A stretch of 23,638 nt of DNA from Prolixibacteraceae bacterium (GTDB lineage: Bacteria; Bacteroidota; Bacteroidia; Bacteroidales; Prolixibacteraceae), in NCBI GenBank assembly GCA_027451165.1, contig DAIDJX010000012.1, positions 1-23,638 of the forward strand. Direction: 5' to 3'. Shown here one piece after another: positions 1 to 7,504 of this stretch. Position 1 is the stretch's first letter, and every line of letters starts with the position of its first letter. Made by a program: the position numbers and the translations under genes. A model generated the notes under the pieces. The model searched no databases. It was not told the DNA's origin and saw nothing but the letters and a program-made list of their open reading frames with translations.

Positions 1-1410
1 ATGGTTGAAGCCACCACTGAAATCAGGGGTTGGAATTTTGACAAAATCCGGAACGAAACCGCTTCGGTATGGAGGGATAAGCTTTCAAAAATGGAAGTGA
101 AAGGCGGCTCCGACGAATTTAAAACCCTCCTTTACACGCACCTCTACCATTCCTACCTGGTGCCGAATATTTCCTCATCGTCTGCAGGATCATACCGGGC
201 AGCCAACCAGCCTGATTCATTGTATTACACGAAGGAGACAGCTCCCGGTTTCAATTATTATTCGACCTGGAGCCTGTGGGATGATTTCCGGAAGTATTCG
301 CTGGTTTCGCTTATGGAGCCGGCTATTGCCCGGAATATTGCCCGTTCTCTGGTCGATTATTACAGACACCGCGCCGGCGGCGACCGGCAATACTGGCCGA
401 CCCCCAATATAAGAATGGAGTTTACCGGTGCAGTGATCATGGATGCCTGGAACAAAGGACTGGGCGATTTTGATGCTGAAACTGCCTTCCGGGGAATGAA
501 AGAAGACTATTTGGGTACCAGCGTGCAAAATGTCAGCGATGAATTGGAAAAGGCTTACTTTGCCTGGTTTGCCCTTCAAATGGCTAAAGCGTTGGGTAAG
601 GAAGAGGAAGTAAAAATGCTGGAAGAGGCAGCTAAGGCATACCGCAAGCTTTGGTGTGCTGGTCAGAAAGACAACCAGGGGAATGTGCGGGGATTTTTTA
701 CTCCGGGAGGACAGCCTGTCCCTGATGTGGAAGAATTTGAAAAATATGTGTATGAAGGCAACCTGTGGCACTATCGCTGGTTTGTTTTACACGACATAAA
801 TGGCTTGGCGGAGTTGGCTGGCGGGAAAGAAAAGCTGTCGGATGATCTGGAATATTTCTTTGAACATGATTTTTACATGCACCTGAATGAGCCGGATATT
901 CATGCTCCTTTTCTGTTCAACTACCTGGGGAAACCCTGGCTGACACAGAAATGGGCCCGAACCTTCACCACGAAAAGTGTCACTCAGTTGTATCACAACC
1001 ACGGCTTTTTTGAAAAGCCGGTGGTCAACCGTATCTACCGTGCCGATCCGAAAGGCTATATCGAGACGATGGACGACGATGCCGGGGCCATGTCCTCCTG
1101 GTTTGTAATGAGTGCGATGGGCTTATTCCCTTCCGACCCTGTTGAACCTTACTACCTCATTGGTTCTCCCATTTTCCCGGAATTGATCCTTCATCTGGAT
1201 TGCGGCAGGGATTTCAGGATTATTGCAAAAAACGTTAGCGAGGATAACTTTTACATCCAGTCAGCGAAACTGAACGGAAGAGAATTCAACCAACCTTGGA
1301 TTGCTTACAAAACGTTACAGGAAGGAGGTACCCTGGAATTTGAAATGGCCAGCCAACCAAATAAACAATGGGGAAACAAGACATTCAACCAATATGATCA
1401 AATCCGGTAG
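1..1410 (+). CDS. GH92 family alpha-mannosidase, C-terminal part (partial at window start)
   Basis: Exo-acting, Ca2+-dependent glycoside hydrolase family 92 enzyme that trims alpha-mannose from glycans, normally exported. Only the last ~469 residues are here; family members are usually about 700-760 residues, so the signal peptide and N-terminal beta-sandwich lie upstream of the window. The ATG at base 1 is probably an internal Met. Visible family blocks are YEGNLWHYRWFVLHD (about residue 251), NEPDIHAPFLFNYLG (about 297), and ETMDDDAGAMSSWFVMSAMG (about 356). The last corresponds to the family's D-x-D general-base motif (GDEDNGEMS in many Bacteroides enzymes), and both Asp are kept. It is followed by a C-terminal beta domain. 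Bond specificity (alpha-1,2, -1,3 and so on) cannot be read from the sequence. The next gene has its own promoter, so this one probably ends its operon. Confidence 0.93.
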   Translation: MVEATTEIRGWNFDKIRNETASVWRDKLSKMEVKGGSDEFKTLLYTHLYHSYLVPNISSSSAGSYRAANQPDSLYYTKETAPGFNYYSTWSLWDDFRKYSLVSLMEPAIARNIARSLVDYYRHRAGGDRQYWPTPNIRMEFTGAVIMDAWNKGLGDFDAETAFRGMKEDYLGTSVQNVSDELEKAYFAWFALQMAKALGKEEEVKMLEEAAKAYRKLWCAGQKDNQGNVRGFFTPGGQPVPDVEEFEKYVYEGNLWHYRWFVLHDINGLAELAGGKEKLSDDLEYFFEHDFYMHLNEPDIHAPFLFNYLGKPWLTQKWARTFTTKSVTQLYHNHGFFEKPVVNRIYRADPKGYIETMDDDAGAMSSWFVMSAMGLFPSDPVEPYYLIGSPIFPELILHLDCGRDFRIIAKNVSEDNFYIQSAKLNGREFNQPWIAYKTLQEGGTLEFEMASQPNKQWGNKTFNQYDQIR

Positions 1411-1454
1411 CCAGTAATTTTAAATTTACTGCGATTAAACAGAATTTTTACTGG

Positions 1455-1488
1455 TTGATGTGCCAATCATCTGGTTTTGTTATTTTTG
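1455..1488 (+). promoter_or_regulatory. Bacteroidota-type promoter for the TlpA-like lipoprotein gene
   Basis: The -7 box TATTTTTG at 1481-1488 matches the Bacteroidota consensus TAnnTTTG. A TTG at 1455-1457 could be the -33 element, with 23 bases between them, the long end of the accepted range. The start codon at 1510 leaves a leader of roughly 15 bases. The 16 bases around the box, at 1474-1489, recur exactly at 6154-6169. Confidence 0.6.
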
Positions 1489-1509
1489 CTGCCTGAAAAT
1501 TCATAGGTA

Positions 1510-2604
1510 ATGAAAAAGATTCTGGGTTTTGTCTTGATAGGTTTTTGGTTGCTGGGATGCGCCCAGCCGGATGGTTTCAAAATTGAAGTTTCACTTCAGG
1601 GGGGTGAAGGTCAGCTGGTCCTCGAAAAAAGAGGCGAAGCTGCATTGATTCCCATGGATACGGTGGAATTGAAAAATGGGAAAGCTGTATTGAAAGGTAA
1701 AGTGGATTTTCCAGATCTTTATGTGCTCCACCTCTTGAAAAATGATCAGCGAACAATTTTGTACGTTGAAAATATGGCGATCAGGGTAAATGGTTCAGCC
1801 GACTCCCTTCAGCTGGCAAAAATCTCTGGTTCTCCTGTCAATGACGAATTTCAGGCGATCAAATCGCAACTGGATGAGGACAACAGAATCACCATGGAAA
1901 AATACCGGGAATATCAGATGGCTGCCCAGACGGGTGATACAGCAAAGGCAGTATCCATTATGGAAGAAGTGCAAAAACTCGCTTCAGCTACTGATCAGAA
2001 GGTAAAGGATTTTGTGAAGAACAATCCCGCTTCATGGGTAACTCCTCTCTTCCTGGCTCAAATCCAGGCTTCCCTTGCAGTAGAAGAACTGGACGCTATG
2101 GTTTCTGCCCTGGATCCGAAACTATCCGTATCCCCGTATGTGTCTGAAATCAAAAAACAACTTGAGGTTCAGAAGAAACTGGCCATCGGTCAGACAGCTC
2201 CGGATTTCACACAAAATGATCCGGATGGGAAACCGGTAAAACTATCAGATGTTTACGCTGCCCACAAATATACCCTGATCGATTTCTGGGCTGCCTGGTG
2301 CGGGCCATGCCGTCAGGAAAATCCAAATATTGTGGCTACTTATAACGATTTTAAAAGCAAGGGATTCTACATTCTGGGTGTTTCCTTAGATCAGGACCGG
2401 GATCGGTGGCTGAAAGCCATCGCCGATGACCAGCTGACCTGGGCTCAGGTTTCTGACCTGAAGTACTGGCAAAACGAAGCAGCCGCGCTTTATTCCGTCA
2501 AATCAATCCCTGCCAATGTGCTGGTTGACCAGTCCGGGAAAATCGTGGCCCGCAACCTCCGCGGAGAAGACCTCAGGAATAAGCTGACAGAATTGCTGCC
2601 GTAA
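1510..2604 (+). CDS. TlpA-like thiol-disulfide oxidoreductase lipoprotein (DUF4369 + thioredoxin-fold)
   Basis: Envelope-anchored redox protein of the TlpA/ResA class, which reduces or exchanges disulfides in exported proteins; the partner is unknown. A lipoprotein signal (MKKILGFVLIGFWLLGC) has lipobox Cys17, so the mature protein is lipid-anchored. Residues ~20-120 form the beta-rich DUF4369-like domain common in Bacteroidota, and ~120-225 a helical linker. From ~228 there is an AhpC/TSA-Redoxin fold with the active site WCGPC (Cys264, Cys267) and a cis-Pro segment SIPANVLVD. The length of 364 residues is typical. It has its own promoter and starts at ATG. The EamA gene begins 27 bases downstream and may be co-transcribed. 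DsbD at 11974 could supply its electrons, which is an inference. Confidence 0.92.
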   Translation: MKKILGFVLIGFWLLGCAQPDGFKIEVSLQGGEGQLVLEKRGEAALIPMDTVELKNGKAVLKGKVDFPDLYVLHLLKNDQRTILYVENMAIRVNGSADSLQLAKISGSPVNDEFQAIKSQLDEDNRITMEKYREYQMAAQTGDTAKAVSIMEEVQKLASATDQKVKDFVKNNPASWVTPLFLAQIQASLAVEELDAMVSALDPKLSVSPYVSEIKKQLEVQKKLAIGQTAPDFTQNDPDGKPVKLSDVYAAHKYTLIDFWAAWCGPCRQENPNIVATYNDFKSKGFYILGVSLDQDRDRWLKAIADDQLTWAQVSDLKYWQNEAAALYSVKSIPANVLVDQSGKIVARNLRGEDLRNKLTELLP

Positions 2605-2631
2605 GAGGCCGGTAACAAAACAATTTTCTCT

Positions 2632-3534
2632 GTGCAATATATTGGTGAAATTGCAGCCCTGCTCACGGCGGGTTGCTGGACTATAACCGGGCTCGCTTTT
2701 GAATCGGCCGGGAAAAAGGTGGGTTCCCTGGCGGTTAACCTGATCCGGCTGGTTTTAGCCTTTCTTTTTCTAAGTATTTACCTCAAAATTGCGCGGGGTT
2801 CCTTCTTCCCAACAGATGCCGGCGCCCACCAGTGGATATGGCTGAGCCTTTCAGGACTGGTAGGACTGGTTATCGGTGACCTTTTTCTTTTTCAGTCTTA
2901 CGTGGTAATGAGCGCCCGTGTATCGCAGCTCATAATGTCGCTGACCCCTCCGTTTACAGCCCTGATCAGCTGGCTGATGTTAGGGGAAGTACTCACACTT
3001 ATGAACTGGTTGGGGATGGCAGTCACCCTTGCCGGAATTAGTCTCGTTATCCTGAAACGGGAAAAAAATGAAGGAAACAAAAAGAAAAAGCTGACCATGA
3101 CTTATTCCGTGAGCGGAATTCTGTTAGCGCTGGGAGGTGCCATCGGTCAATCGGTCGGACTGGTTCTGAGCAAAAAAGGGATGGGCAGTTATGACCCCTT
3201 TGCATCTACCCAGATCAGGGTCATTACCGGGATGGTTGGATTCTTTTTGATTTTCCTGGTCATGAACCGTTGGAAAAAGGTTTTTAAGGCCGTCCGAAAT
3301 CCTTCTGCCATGAAAAGAATCACCCTCGGAGCAATTTTCGGCCCATTCCTGGGCGTTTCACTTTCCCTGATGGCCGTACAGCACACACAAGCCGGAATCG
3401 CAGCCACCATTATGGCGATAGTTCCCGTGCTGATTATTCCCCCGGCTGTTATTTTCTTCAAGGAAAAAATCAACTGGAAAGAGATTGCCGGGGCTGTAAT
3501 TGCTGTTCTGGGGGTATTGCTCTTTTTCCTGTAA
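2632..3534 (+). CDS. EamA/DMT-family transporter
   Basis: Inner-membrane drug/metabolite transporter superfamily protein of 300 residues, with two EamA repeats of about five helices each (residues ~1-140 and ~160-300). Internal features include LTPPFTALISWLMLGE at the end of the first repeat and the equivalent IVPVLIIPPAVIFFKEKI in the second. A lysine-rich cytoplasmic link (about residues 143-155) joins the repeats. The reading frame opens at GTG 2632; no upstream ATG is available in frame, and this start puts the first helix at the usual place. The substrate cannot be predicted from sequence. It converges on the small gene at 3571 with 36 bases between. Confidence 0.9.
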   Translation: MQYIGEIAALLTAGCWTITGLAFESAGKKVGSLAVNLIRLVLAFLFLSIYLKIARGSFFPTDAGAHQWIWLSLSGLVGLVIGDLFLFQSYVVMSARVSQLIMSLTPPFTALISWLMLGEVLTLMNWLGMAVTLAGISLVILKREKNEGNKKKKLTMTYSVSGILLALGGAIGQSVGLVLSKKGMGSYDPFASTQIRVITGMVGFFLIFLVMNRWKKVFKAVRNPSAMKRITLGAIFGPFLGVSLSLMAVQHTQAGIAATIMAIVPVLIIPPAVIFFKEKINWKEIAGAVIAVLGVLLFFL

Positions 3535-3570
3535 ACAGGCCACGCCTATGCAATTTTCTTACCCTTTACC

Positions 3571-3966
3571 TTAGCCTTCCATGTATTCCTTCAGCTCCCC
3601 GATTTTCAGCAGACGTTCCACCGAAAAGGTAATAGCTTCCAATTCCACTTTTTCAAGCAAAAAATGGGCTTTGCGGAAGAAATCCATCCTTTTTTCTGCG
3701 TCTTCCTCCATTTCTCCCTGCTCCTTTAATACATAAGCGACCATTTCGATCTGATCATTAACGAGCTTTTTTGAAGTTGATAACCAGTTATAGAGTTCAC
3801 TGACTGTCATTTCATCCATGTTTTCTTCAATCTTCAGGATGGAATAGAAGGTACGGATTTCATCAAGGGCCATAGTATAGTCGCCTTCCTTTCGCCGTCT
3901 GATGATTCGTTGCAAAGCTTCCAGTAAAGCCATCAGCTGCCGCATCAAATAATCTTTTTCGAACAT
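3571..3966 (-). CDS. Small helical protein of unknown function
   Basis: 131 residues, predicted almost entirely alpha-helical and rich in Glu, Lys and Leu, with no signal peptide or membrane segment, so probably cytoplasmic. The start MFEKDYLMRQLMALLEALQR resembles the opening of DUF6483-type proteins (an N-terminal 'F-x-x-D-Y-L-x-R' helix), but this is recall, not a search. The rest, including SELYNWLSTSKKLVNDQIEM and a final helix pair, looks like tetratricopeptide-like helical repeats. It stands alone between convergent and divergent neighbours, so context gives no function. Start chosen at the ATG at 3966, preceded by A/T-rich sequence without a Shine-Dalgarno site, as is normal in this phylum. 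Confidence 0.8.
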   Translation of the reverse strand: MFEKDYLMRQLMALLEALQRIIRRRKEGDYTMALDEIRTFYSILKIEENMDEMTVSELYNWLSTSKKLVNDQIEMVAYVLKEQGEMEEDAEKRMDFFRKAHFLLEKVELEAITFSVERLLKIGELKEYMEG

Positions 3967-3979
3967 TGTTCAATTATGT

Positions 3980-4011
3980 TTTAAAGTTATGCCTTTAAGG
4001 GTTTAAAGTTA
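3980..4011. repeat. Pair of 10-bp direct repeats TTTAAAGTTA, 22 bp apart
   Basis: TTTAAAGTTA occurs at 3980-3989 and again at 4002-4011, start to start 22 bases, about two helical turns. It lies just upstream of the minus-strand gene starting at 3966. Read on the minus strand each copy is TAACTTTAAA, close to the TAnnTTTG promoter box, so these may be tandem weak promoters or an operator. The region is A/T-rich, which makes chance repeats easier. Confidence 0.4.
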
Positions 4012-4075
4012 ATTCAAACTTTGGTTTTAAAATATTTTTCAGCCTCCGTAATCAGAAAAGATGATTGAAATTATG

Positions 4076-4083
4076 TAATTTTG
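4076..4083 (+). promoter_or_regulatory. Candidate -7 promoter box for the Tic20-like gene
   Basis: TAATTTTG matches TAnnTTTG and lies 22 bases before the ATG at 4106. No convincing -33 TTTG is seen at 17-23 bases upstream, so the call rests on the -7 box and position alone. Confidence 0.45.
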
Positions 4084-4105
4084 AGTTAACAAAAAACAAC
4101 AACTT

Positions 4106-4417
4106 ATGGATGCAAAGACTAAAGCCATTTTATCACATGTTTTCCTGATTGGCTGGATTATTGCCTTAGTCCTGAACATGAATCAGAAAGAGGAATATGC
4201 CAGTTATTACATCCGGCAAAATCTCGGACTTATGATTGCAGGTTTCGCATTATCCGTACTGCAGATAATTCCAATCCTGGGATGGATAGTAGCATGGGTA
4301 GGATATGTGGTGATCCTTGTTTTCTGGCTGATGAGCCTGATCTGGTCCATTACCGATGTGATGAAACCGGTACCTTTCCTGGGTGACAAATTTCAGGAAT
4401 GGTTTAAATCATTTTGA
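4106..4417 (+). CDS. Small Tic20/DUF4870-like membrane protein
   Basis: 103 residues with three hydrophobic segments: about residues 7-24, 39-58 and 61-82. The layout of a short helix, the polar YYIRQNLGLMIAG segment and a hydrophobic pair matches the DUF4870/Tic20-like small membrane proteins widespread in bacteria, which have no firmly assigned role. The polar stretch MNQKEEYASYYIRQN before helix 2 is typical of that family. The gene has a candidate promoter at 4076-4083 and ends 10 bases from the convergent GT39 gene, leaving no room for a separate terminator. No function is proposed beyond the family. Confidence 0.75.
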   Translation: MDAKTKAILSHVFLIGWIIALVLNMNQKEEYASYYIRQNLGLMIAGFALSVLQIIPILGWIVAWVGYVVILVFWLMSLIWSITDVMKPVPFLGDKFQEWFKSF

Positions 4418-4427
4418 ATACACTTTC

Positions 4428-6083
4428 TCAGGGCAGATGCAGGAGGTACCGTTTCTCCAGTTTTGAAGCCCTGGTTCGTGGATTCAGAAAGCGGGGAGTT
4501 GCCTGGCTAAGGCTTCGGTGATCATATTCCGCCACAATCTCGGTTTCCGGTAATTTGTTGATAATCTGGTCTTTTCCGGCAGTATCGGTAAAGACCCAGT
4601 CTTTGTTTTGTTTGAGCAGACCAGGCAGGTCATCTTCTGTCACATAGTATCTTCCGGGATGGGTACTATAGAAAAGGATTTCCCAGTAACGGGAAGGTTT
4701 CAGGTAAAGGTGTATTTGCTCTCCCGCTTTAGCTTGCCTGTTAAAATCTTCCGCCACTTTAAAGGGTGCATGATAGGCTCCGATGGAAGGATAAAAACTA
4801 TAAAAGAGACTGAACATCAGGGCCAGGATGGAGAGGGTCAGGGTGGCAACCTGTCTTTTTATTCCGGTAAACTTCAGGATGGAGAGCAGGATCAGAACAA
4901 GGAAAGCCAAAATAATCAACCAAAAGATCATTCTTTTTTCCGGGAAGAACCAGAAAACAAAAAGCGCCATAATTCCCCAAAGGGCCAGATGAACGAGGTT
5001 GTTCAGGCTAAAAATCCAAAACCGGGTTTTTGTCAGCTTTGTTTCACGGGCCAAACGAAGCGCATACCAGGCAGCGAGAATCATAAAAAGGGGAACTATC
5101 GCCATCAGGTAGTGTGGATTTTTGGTTTTTGACACGGAAAGAACGATAAGGTAGGGTACTATGCCGCCAAGCGTAAACAGCTCTCCCGTCATGCCGGGTT
5201 TAAGGCGGGAGGTGACGGTTTCCTTGATTCTCACGAAAAAACCTGCGAGGGCAAAAATGGTAAAAGGAGCCAGCATATAGAGAATGGTGTGGAGATAAAA
5301 GCCGGGATCAGGATTCTGCACATAATAGGAGCCTGTAATTCTGCCCACGTTGTTGGTCCAGAAATAAAAGGTGATCCCTTTCATGCCGAACTGCTGATAC
5401 AGACCAATAAGAGCAGGAGATATCATCAGGGCAATGATCAGGGCCGCAATAAGCCAGCGTGGATGAAAGACGGCTTTCCAGTCACGGCGGATCAGTAAAT
5501 CCAATCCGGTGGCCATCGCAGGAATAGCCATTCCGACAGGCCCCTTTGCCAGCATAGCCAAACCGGTACCCACTATTCCCAAATAAAAGTGAATGGATTT
5601 ACCCCCTCTGAAAAATACCGCCAGCTGCCAAATGGCAAAAATTACCATGTCGGCCAGCAGGGTATCTGTGTGGACATCATTGTGGTAATAAAAGAAGGAA
5701 AGGCTGCATGCCCAGAAGAGCGCTGCAAGCATACCGCTTTCTTTGCCATAAAGCAGTTTACCCAGTTGGTAGGTAGACCATATACCCAACAGGGAAACCA
5801 GGTAAAAAGCGATTTTCCAGACTGGTGTGGAAATGCCAAAAAACTGGAAAAATACAGCGCCTATCCAGAAAAGCAGGGGCGGTTTCTGATCATAGGCCTC
5901 CCCGGCAATGCTCAGCCGGATCCAGTCTCCACCCGAAAGCATCTCTCTGCTTACCTGGGCATATTTAGCGGCATTCACTACCATGGGAAGTGACAAACTG
6001 CTCCATACTACCCCAAGGAAAAGTAACAGCAGGATGATCAGAGCGACAGGTTTTACCTGAAGAATATTTTTCGTAGCGTTCAT
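4428..6083 (-). CDS. ArnT/PMT-like (GT39/GT83) membrane glycosyltransferase with altered acidic motif
   Basis: Integral inner-membrane protein of ~551 residues with about 11-12 hydrophobic segments followed by a C-terminal periplasmic domain. This is the shape of ArnT, which moves a sugar from undecaprenyl phosphate to lipid A or another acceptor. The first periplasmic loop aligns without gaps to E. coli ArnT: NAAKYAQVSREML against DETRYAEISREML, then AYDQKPP against RYFEKP. The two acidic residues that matter in ArnT, Asp of DE and Glu of FEKP, are Asn37 and Gln66 here. The enzyme may be inactive or work differently. Start placed at ATG 6083 (MNATKNILQV); an in-frame GTG at 6116 would add 11 polar residues and is less likely. 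It is convergent with the small gene ending at 4417. Confidence 0.85.
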   Translation of the reverse strand: MNATKNILQVKPVALIILLLLFLGVVWSSLSLPMVVNAAKYAQVSREMLSGGDWIRLSIAGEAYDQKPPLLFWIGAVFFQFFGISTPVWKIAFYLVSLLGIWSTYQLGKLLYGKESGMLAALFWACSLSFFYYHNDVHTDTLLADMVIFAIWQLAVFFRGGKSIHFYLGIVGTGLAMLAKGPVGMAIPAMATGLDLLIRRDWKAVFHPRWLIAALIIALMISPALIGLYQQFGMKGITFYFWTNNVGRITGSYYVQNPDPGFYLHTILYMLAPFTIFALAGFFVRIKETVTSRLKPGMTGELFTLGGIVPYLIVLSVSKTKNPHYLMAIVPLFMILAAWYALRLARETKLTKTRFWIFSLNNLVHLALWGIMALFVFWFFPEKRMIFWLIILAFLVLILLSILKFTGIKRQVATLTLSILALMFSLFYSFYPSIGAYHAPFKVAEDFNRQAKAGEQIHLYLKPSRYWEILFYSTHPGRYYVTEDDLPGLLKQNKDWVFTDTAGKDQIINKLPETEIVAEYDHRSLSQATPRFLNPRTRASKLEKRYLLHLP

Positions 6084-6160
6084 GGTATGCAACTTTTCGG
6101 CCACGAAGATATTCACTTTTCCAGATGCTGCCCAATTTCTGCTAAATTCCGGCGTTTTGT

Positions 6161-6168
6161 TATTTTTG
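6161..6168 (+). promoter_or_regulatory. Candidate -7 promoter box for the GEEISWGQR membrane protein
   Basis: TATTTTTG matches the Bacteroidota TAnnTTTG box, 20 bases before the ATG at 6189. The flanking 16 bases GTTTTGTTATTTTTGC (6154-6169) are identical to those in front of the TlpA-like gene (1474-1489). A -33 element is not clear. Confidence 0.5.
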
Positions 6169-6188
6169 CCAATTTATAAATAATTGAT

Positions 6189-6863
6189 ATGAAGAAGGTA
6201 AATCTGATCCTGTGGATACATGTGGCCGTCTATATGGTCACCATGATTTTTATTGGTTATGGTTTTGTGGTGGCTGGCAGAGGTCAGGAAGCATTTATGG
6301 ATTACCTGAAGGAAGACGGACTGGCCGAAAACCTGACTGTTCTGTTTTTATTGGGCGCCAGTGGAATTGCCATCTACCGCGCCTTTCATCCTCCGGTAAC
6401 CGGCAAAGGATTTTACCTTTTCACCTGGATTATGCTGGCAGTACTCTTTTTCTTTGCAGCTGGCGAAGAAATTTCCTGGGGCCAACGGATTTTTAATTTT
6501 GAGACCACCGGTATATTTGAATCGAGCAATCTTCAGCACGAAACCAACCTGCATAACCTCGAGATCAACGGAGTGAAAATTAATAAACTTATCTTTTCCC
6601 AGTTAATGGGGGTAGCAATCGGCATCTATTTCCTGTTGTTGCGGCCATTATCCGTGGTATGGGAACCGCTGCGCCGGCTGATCGCTTTTTTTCACCTTCC
6701 GCTTCCGCGCTGGAATCATGTGGCTGCGTTGGTTGTCAGCATTATCCTTTGTTCCCAGTATCACCTGATGAAGGCAGCAGAACTTAGGGAACTGGCTTTC
6801 ACTGGCATTATGTTTCTGGTATTTCTCTACCCCGCTCAGGTCAGGGAAGTTCGCACCAGGTAA
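6189..6863 (+). CDS. Polytopic membrane protein of unknown function with GEEISWGQR motif
   Basis: 224 residues and about six hydrophobic segments (near 7-29, 48-64, 77-91, 134-152, 171-191 and 198-214). Between helices 3 and 4 is a charged block: G92-E-E-I-S-W-G-Q-R100 directly at the membrane edge, then NLQHETNLHN (114-123). Similar blocks occur in uncharacterised bacterial membrane proteins known to me only as hypothetical, so no name is given. The mix of two Glu, His, Asn and Arg near the membrane would suit a membrane-embedded enzyme, an inference only. It has its own promoter, and its last 23 bases overlap the convergent phosphopantetheinyl transferase gene. Confidence 0.75.
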   Translation: MKKVNLILWIHVAVYMVTMIFIGYGFVVAGRGQEAFMDYLKEDGLAENLTVLFLLGASGIAIYRAFHPPVTGKGFYLFTWIMLAVLFFFAAGEEISWGQRIFNFETTGIFESSNLQHETNLHNLEINGVKINKLIFSQLMGVAIGIYFLLLRPLSVVWEPLRRLIAFFHLPLPRWNHVAALVVSIILCSQYHLMKAAELRELAFTGIMFLVFLYPAQVREVRTR

Positions 6864-7473
6864 TTACATTGTTTTGTTCAAACAGATAATGCACTTCAAT
6901 TGAAACCGTTTCCTTACTCATTCTGAAGTTTGCAGTAGTTCTTCCCAGATTGTCTGAACCGACGGGATCTATAGAAATCATGGACCGGAAATCGACATTT
7001 TCAGTGGCCATCAGTTTAAATACCGATTCCTTGATACTCCAGCACAGTACCTGTGCCCTGGAAGGATCCGGAGCGACTGAACTCCAGGTGATTTCTGCGG
7101 CATTCATGAACCGGTGGATGATGGGGCTGATGTCGCGGTGGAGTTCTTCTGTGTCGATGCCGGCTGGCCGTTCACCGGCGATAACCGCTACCAGGCTCCG
7201 GGAATGGGAAATGCTGATGTGTTTTTCCCTTCCGGCCAGATAGGGGCGGTGGTGGGAGTCATAAAGTATTTCAGGATAACGCCCCAGAAGTTCGGTCATT
7301 AAGATCCTGACCGACAAAAACTCTCTCCTCCGGAACCGGCTTGTCATTTTCTCAAGAAATAACTGGTCGTGCCGGGAGAGGGAAATCAATTGCTCCAGTT
7401 CTGCAGGTTCCTCCTCCAGTGACCACAACCCAATCTGATTGTGCTTGTTTTGTATTATTCTTATGAGCGCCAT
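6841..7473 (-). CDS. 4'-phosphopantetheinyl transferase superfamily protein (Sfp/AcpT-like)
   Basis: Transfers the 4'-phosphopantetheine arm of CoA to a Ser on a carrier protein. It is 210 residues from ATG 7473 (MALIRIIQNK); a GTG at 7491 is in frame, but the ATG gives the usual family N-terminus. Visible motifs are the CoA-phosphate-binding HISISHSRSLVAVI (about residue 90), the Mg2+-binding GIDTEE (about residue 110) and CWSIKESVFKL, the W-x-x-K-E-x-x-x-K motif (about 145-155), all intact. It is the last gene of the mutY-ssb-gldD cluster, 31 bases after gldD. This position is common in Bacteroidota, where the enzyme may serve the fatty-acid ACP or a polyketide/flexirubin-type ACP. The target here is unknown. 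Its 3' end overlaps the convergent membrane-protein gene by 23 bases. Confidence 0.9.
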   Translation of the reverse strand: MALIRIIQNKHNQIGLWSLEEEPAELEQLISLSRHDQLFLEKMTSRFRRREFLSVRILMTELLGRYPEILYDSHHRPYLAGREKHISISHSRSLVAVIAGERPAGIDTEELHRDISPIIHRFMNAAEITWSSVAPDPSRAQVLCWSIKESVFKLMATENVDFRSMISIDPVGSDNLGRTTANFRMSKETVSIEVHYLFEQNNVITWCELP

Positions 7474-7504
7474 TTCCCTTAACCTTGTCACTCAGACAAG
7501 TCAA

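Noticed and set aside
1411..1454. Inverted repeats CCAGTAA...TTACTGG and CAGTAA...TTACTG after the GH92 gene
   Set aside because: The two pairings compete, the stems are 6-7 bp and A/T-rich, and no U-tract follows; not strong enough to call a terminator.
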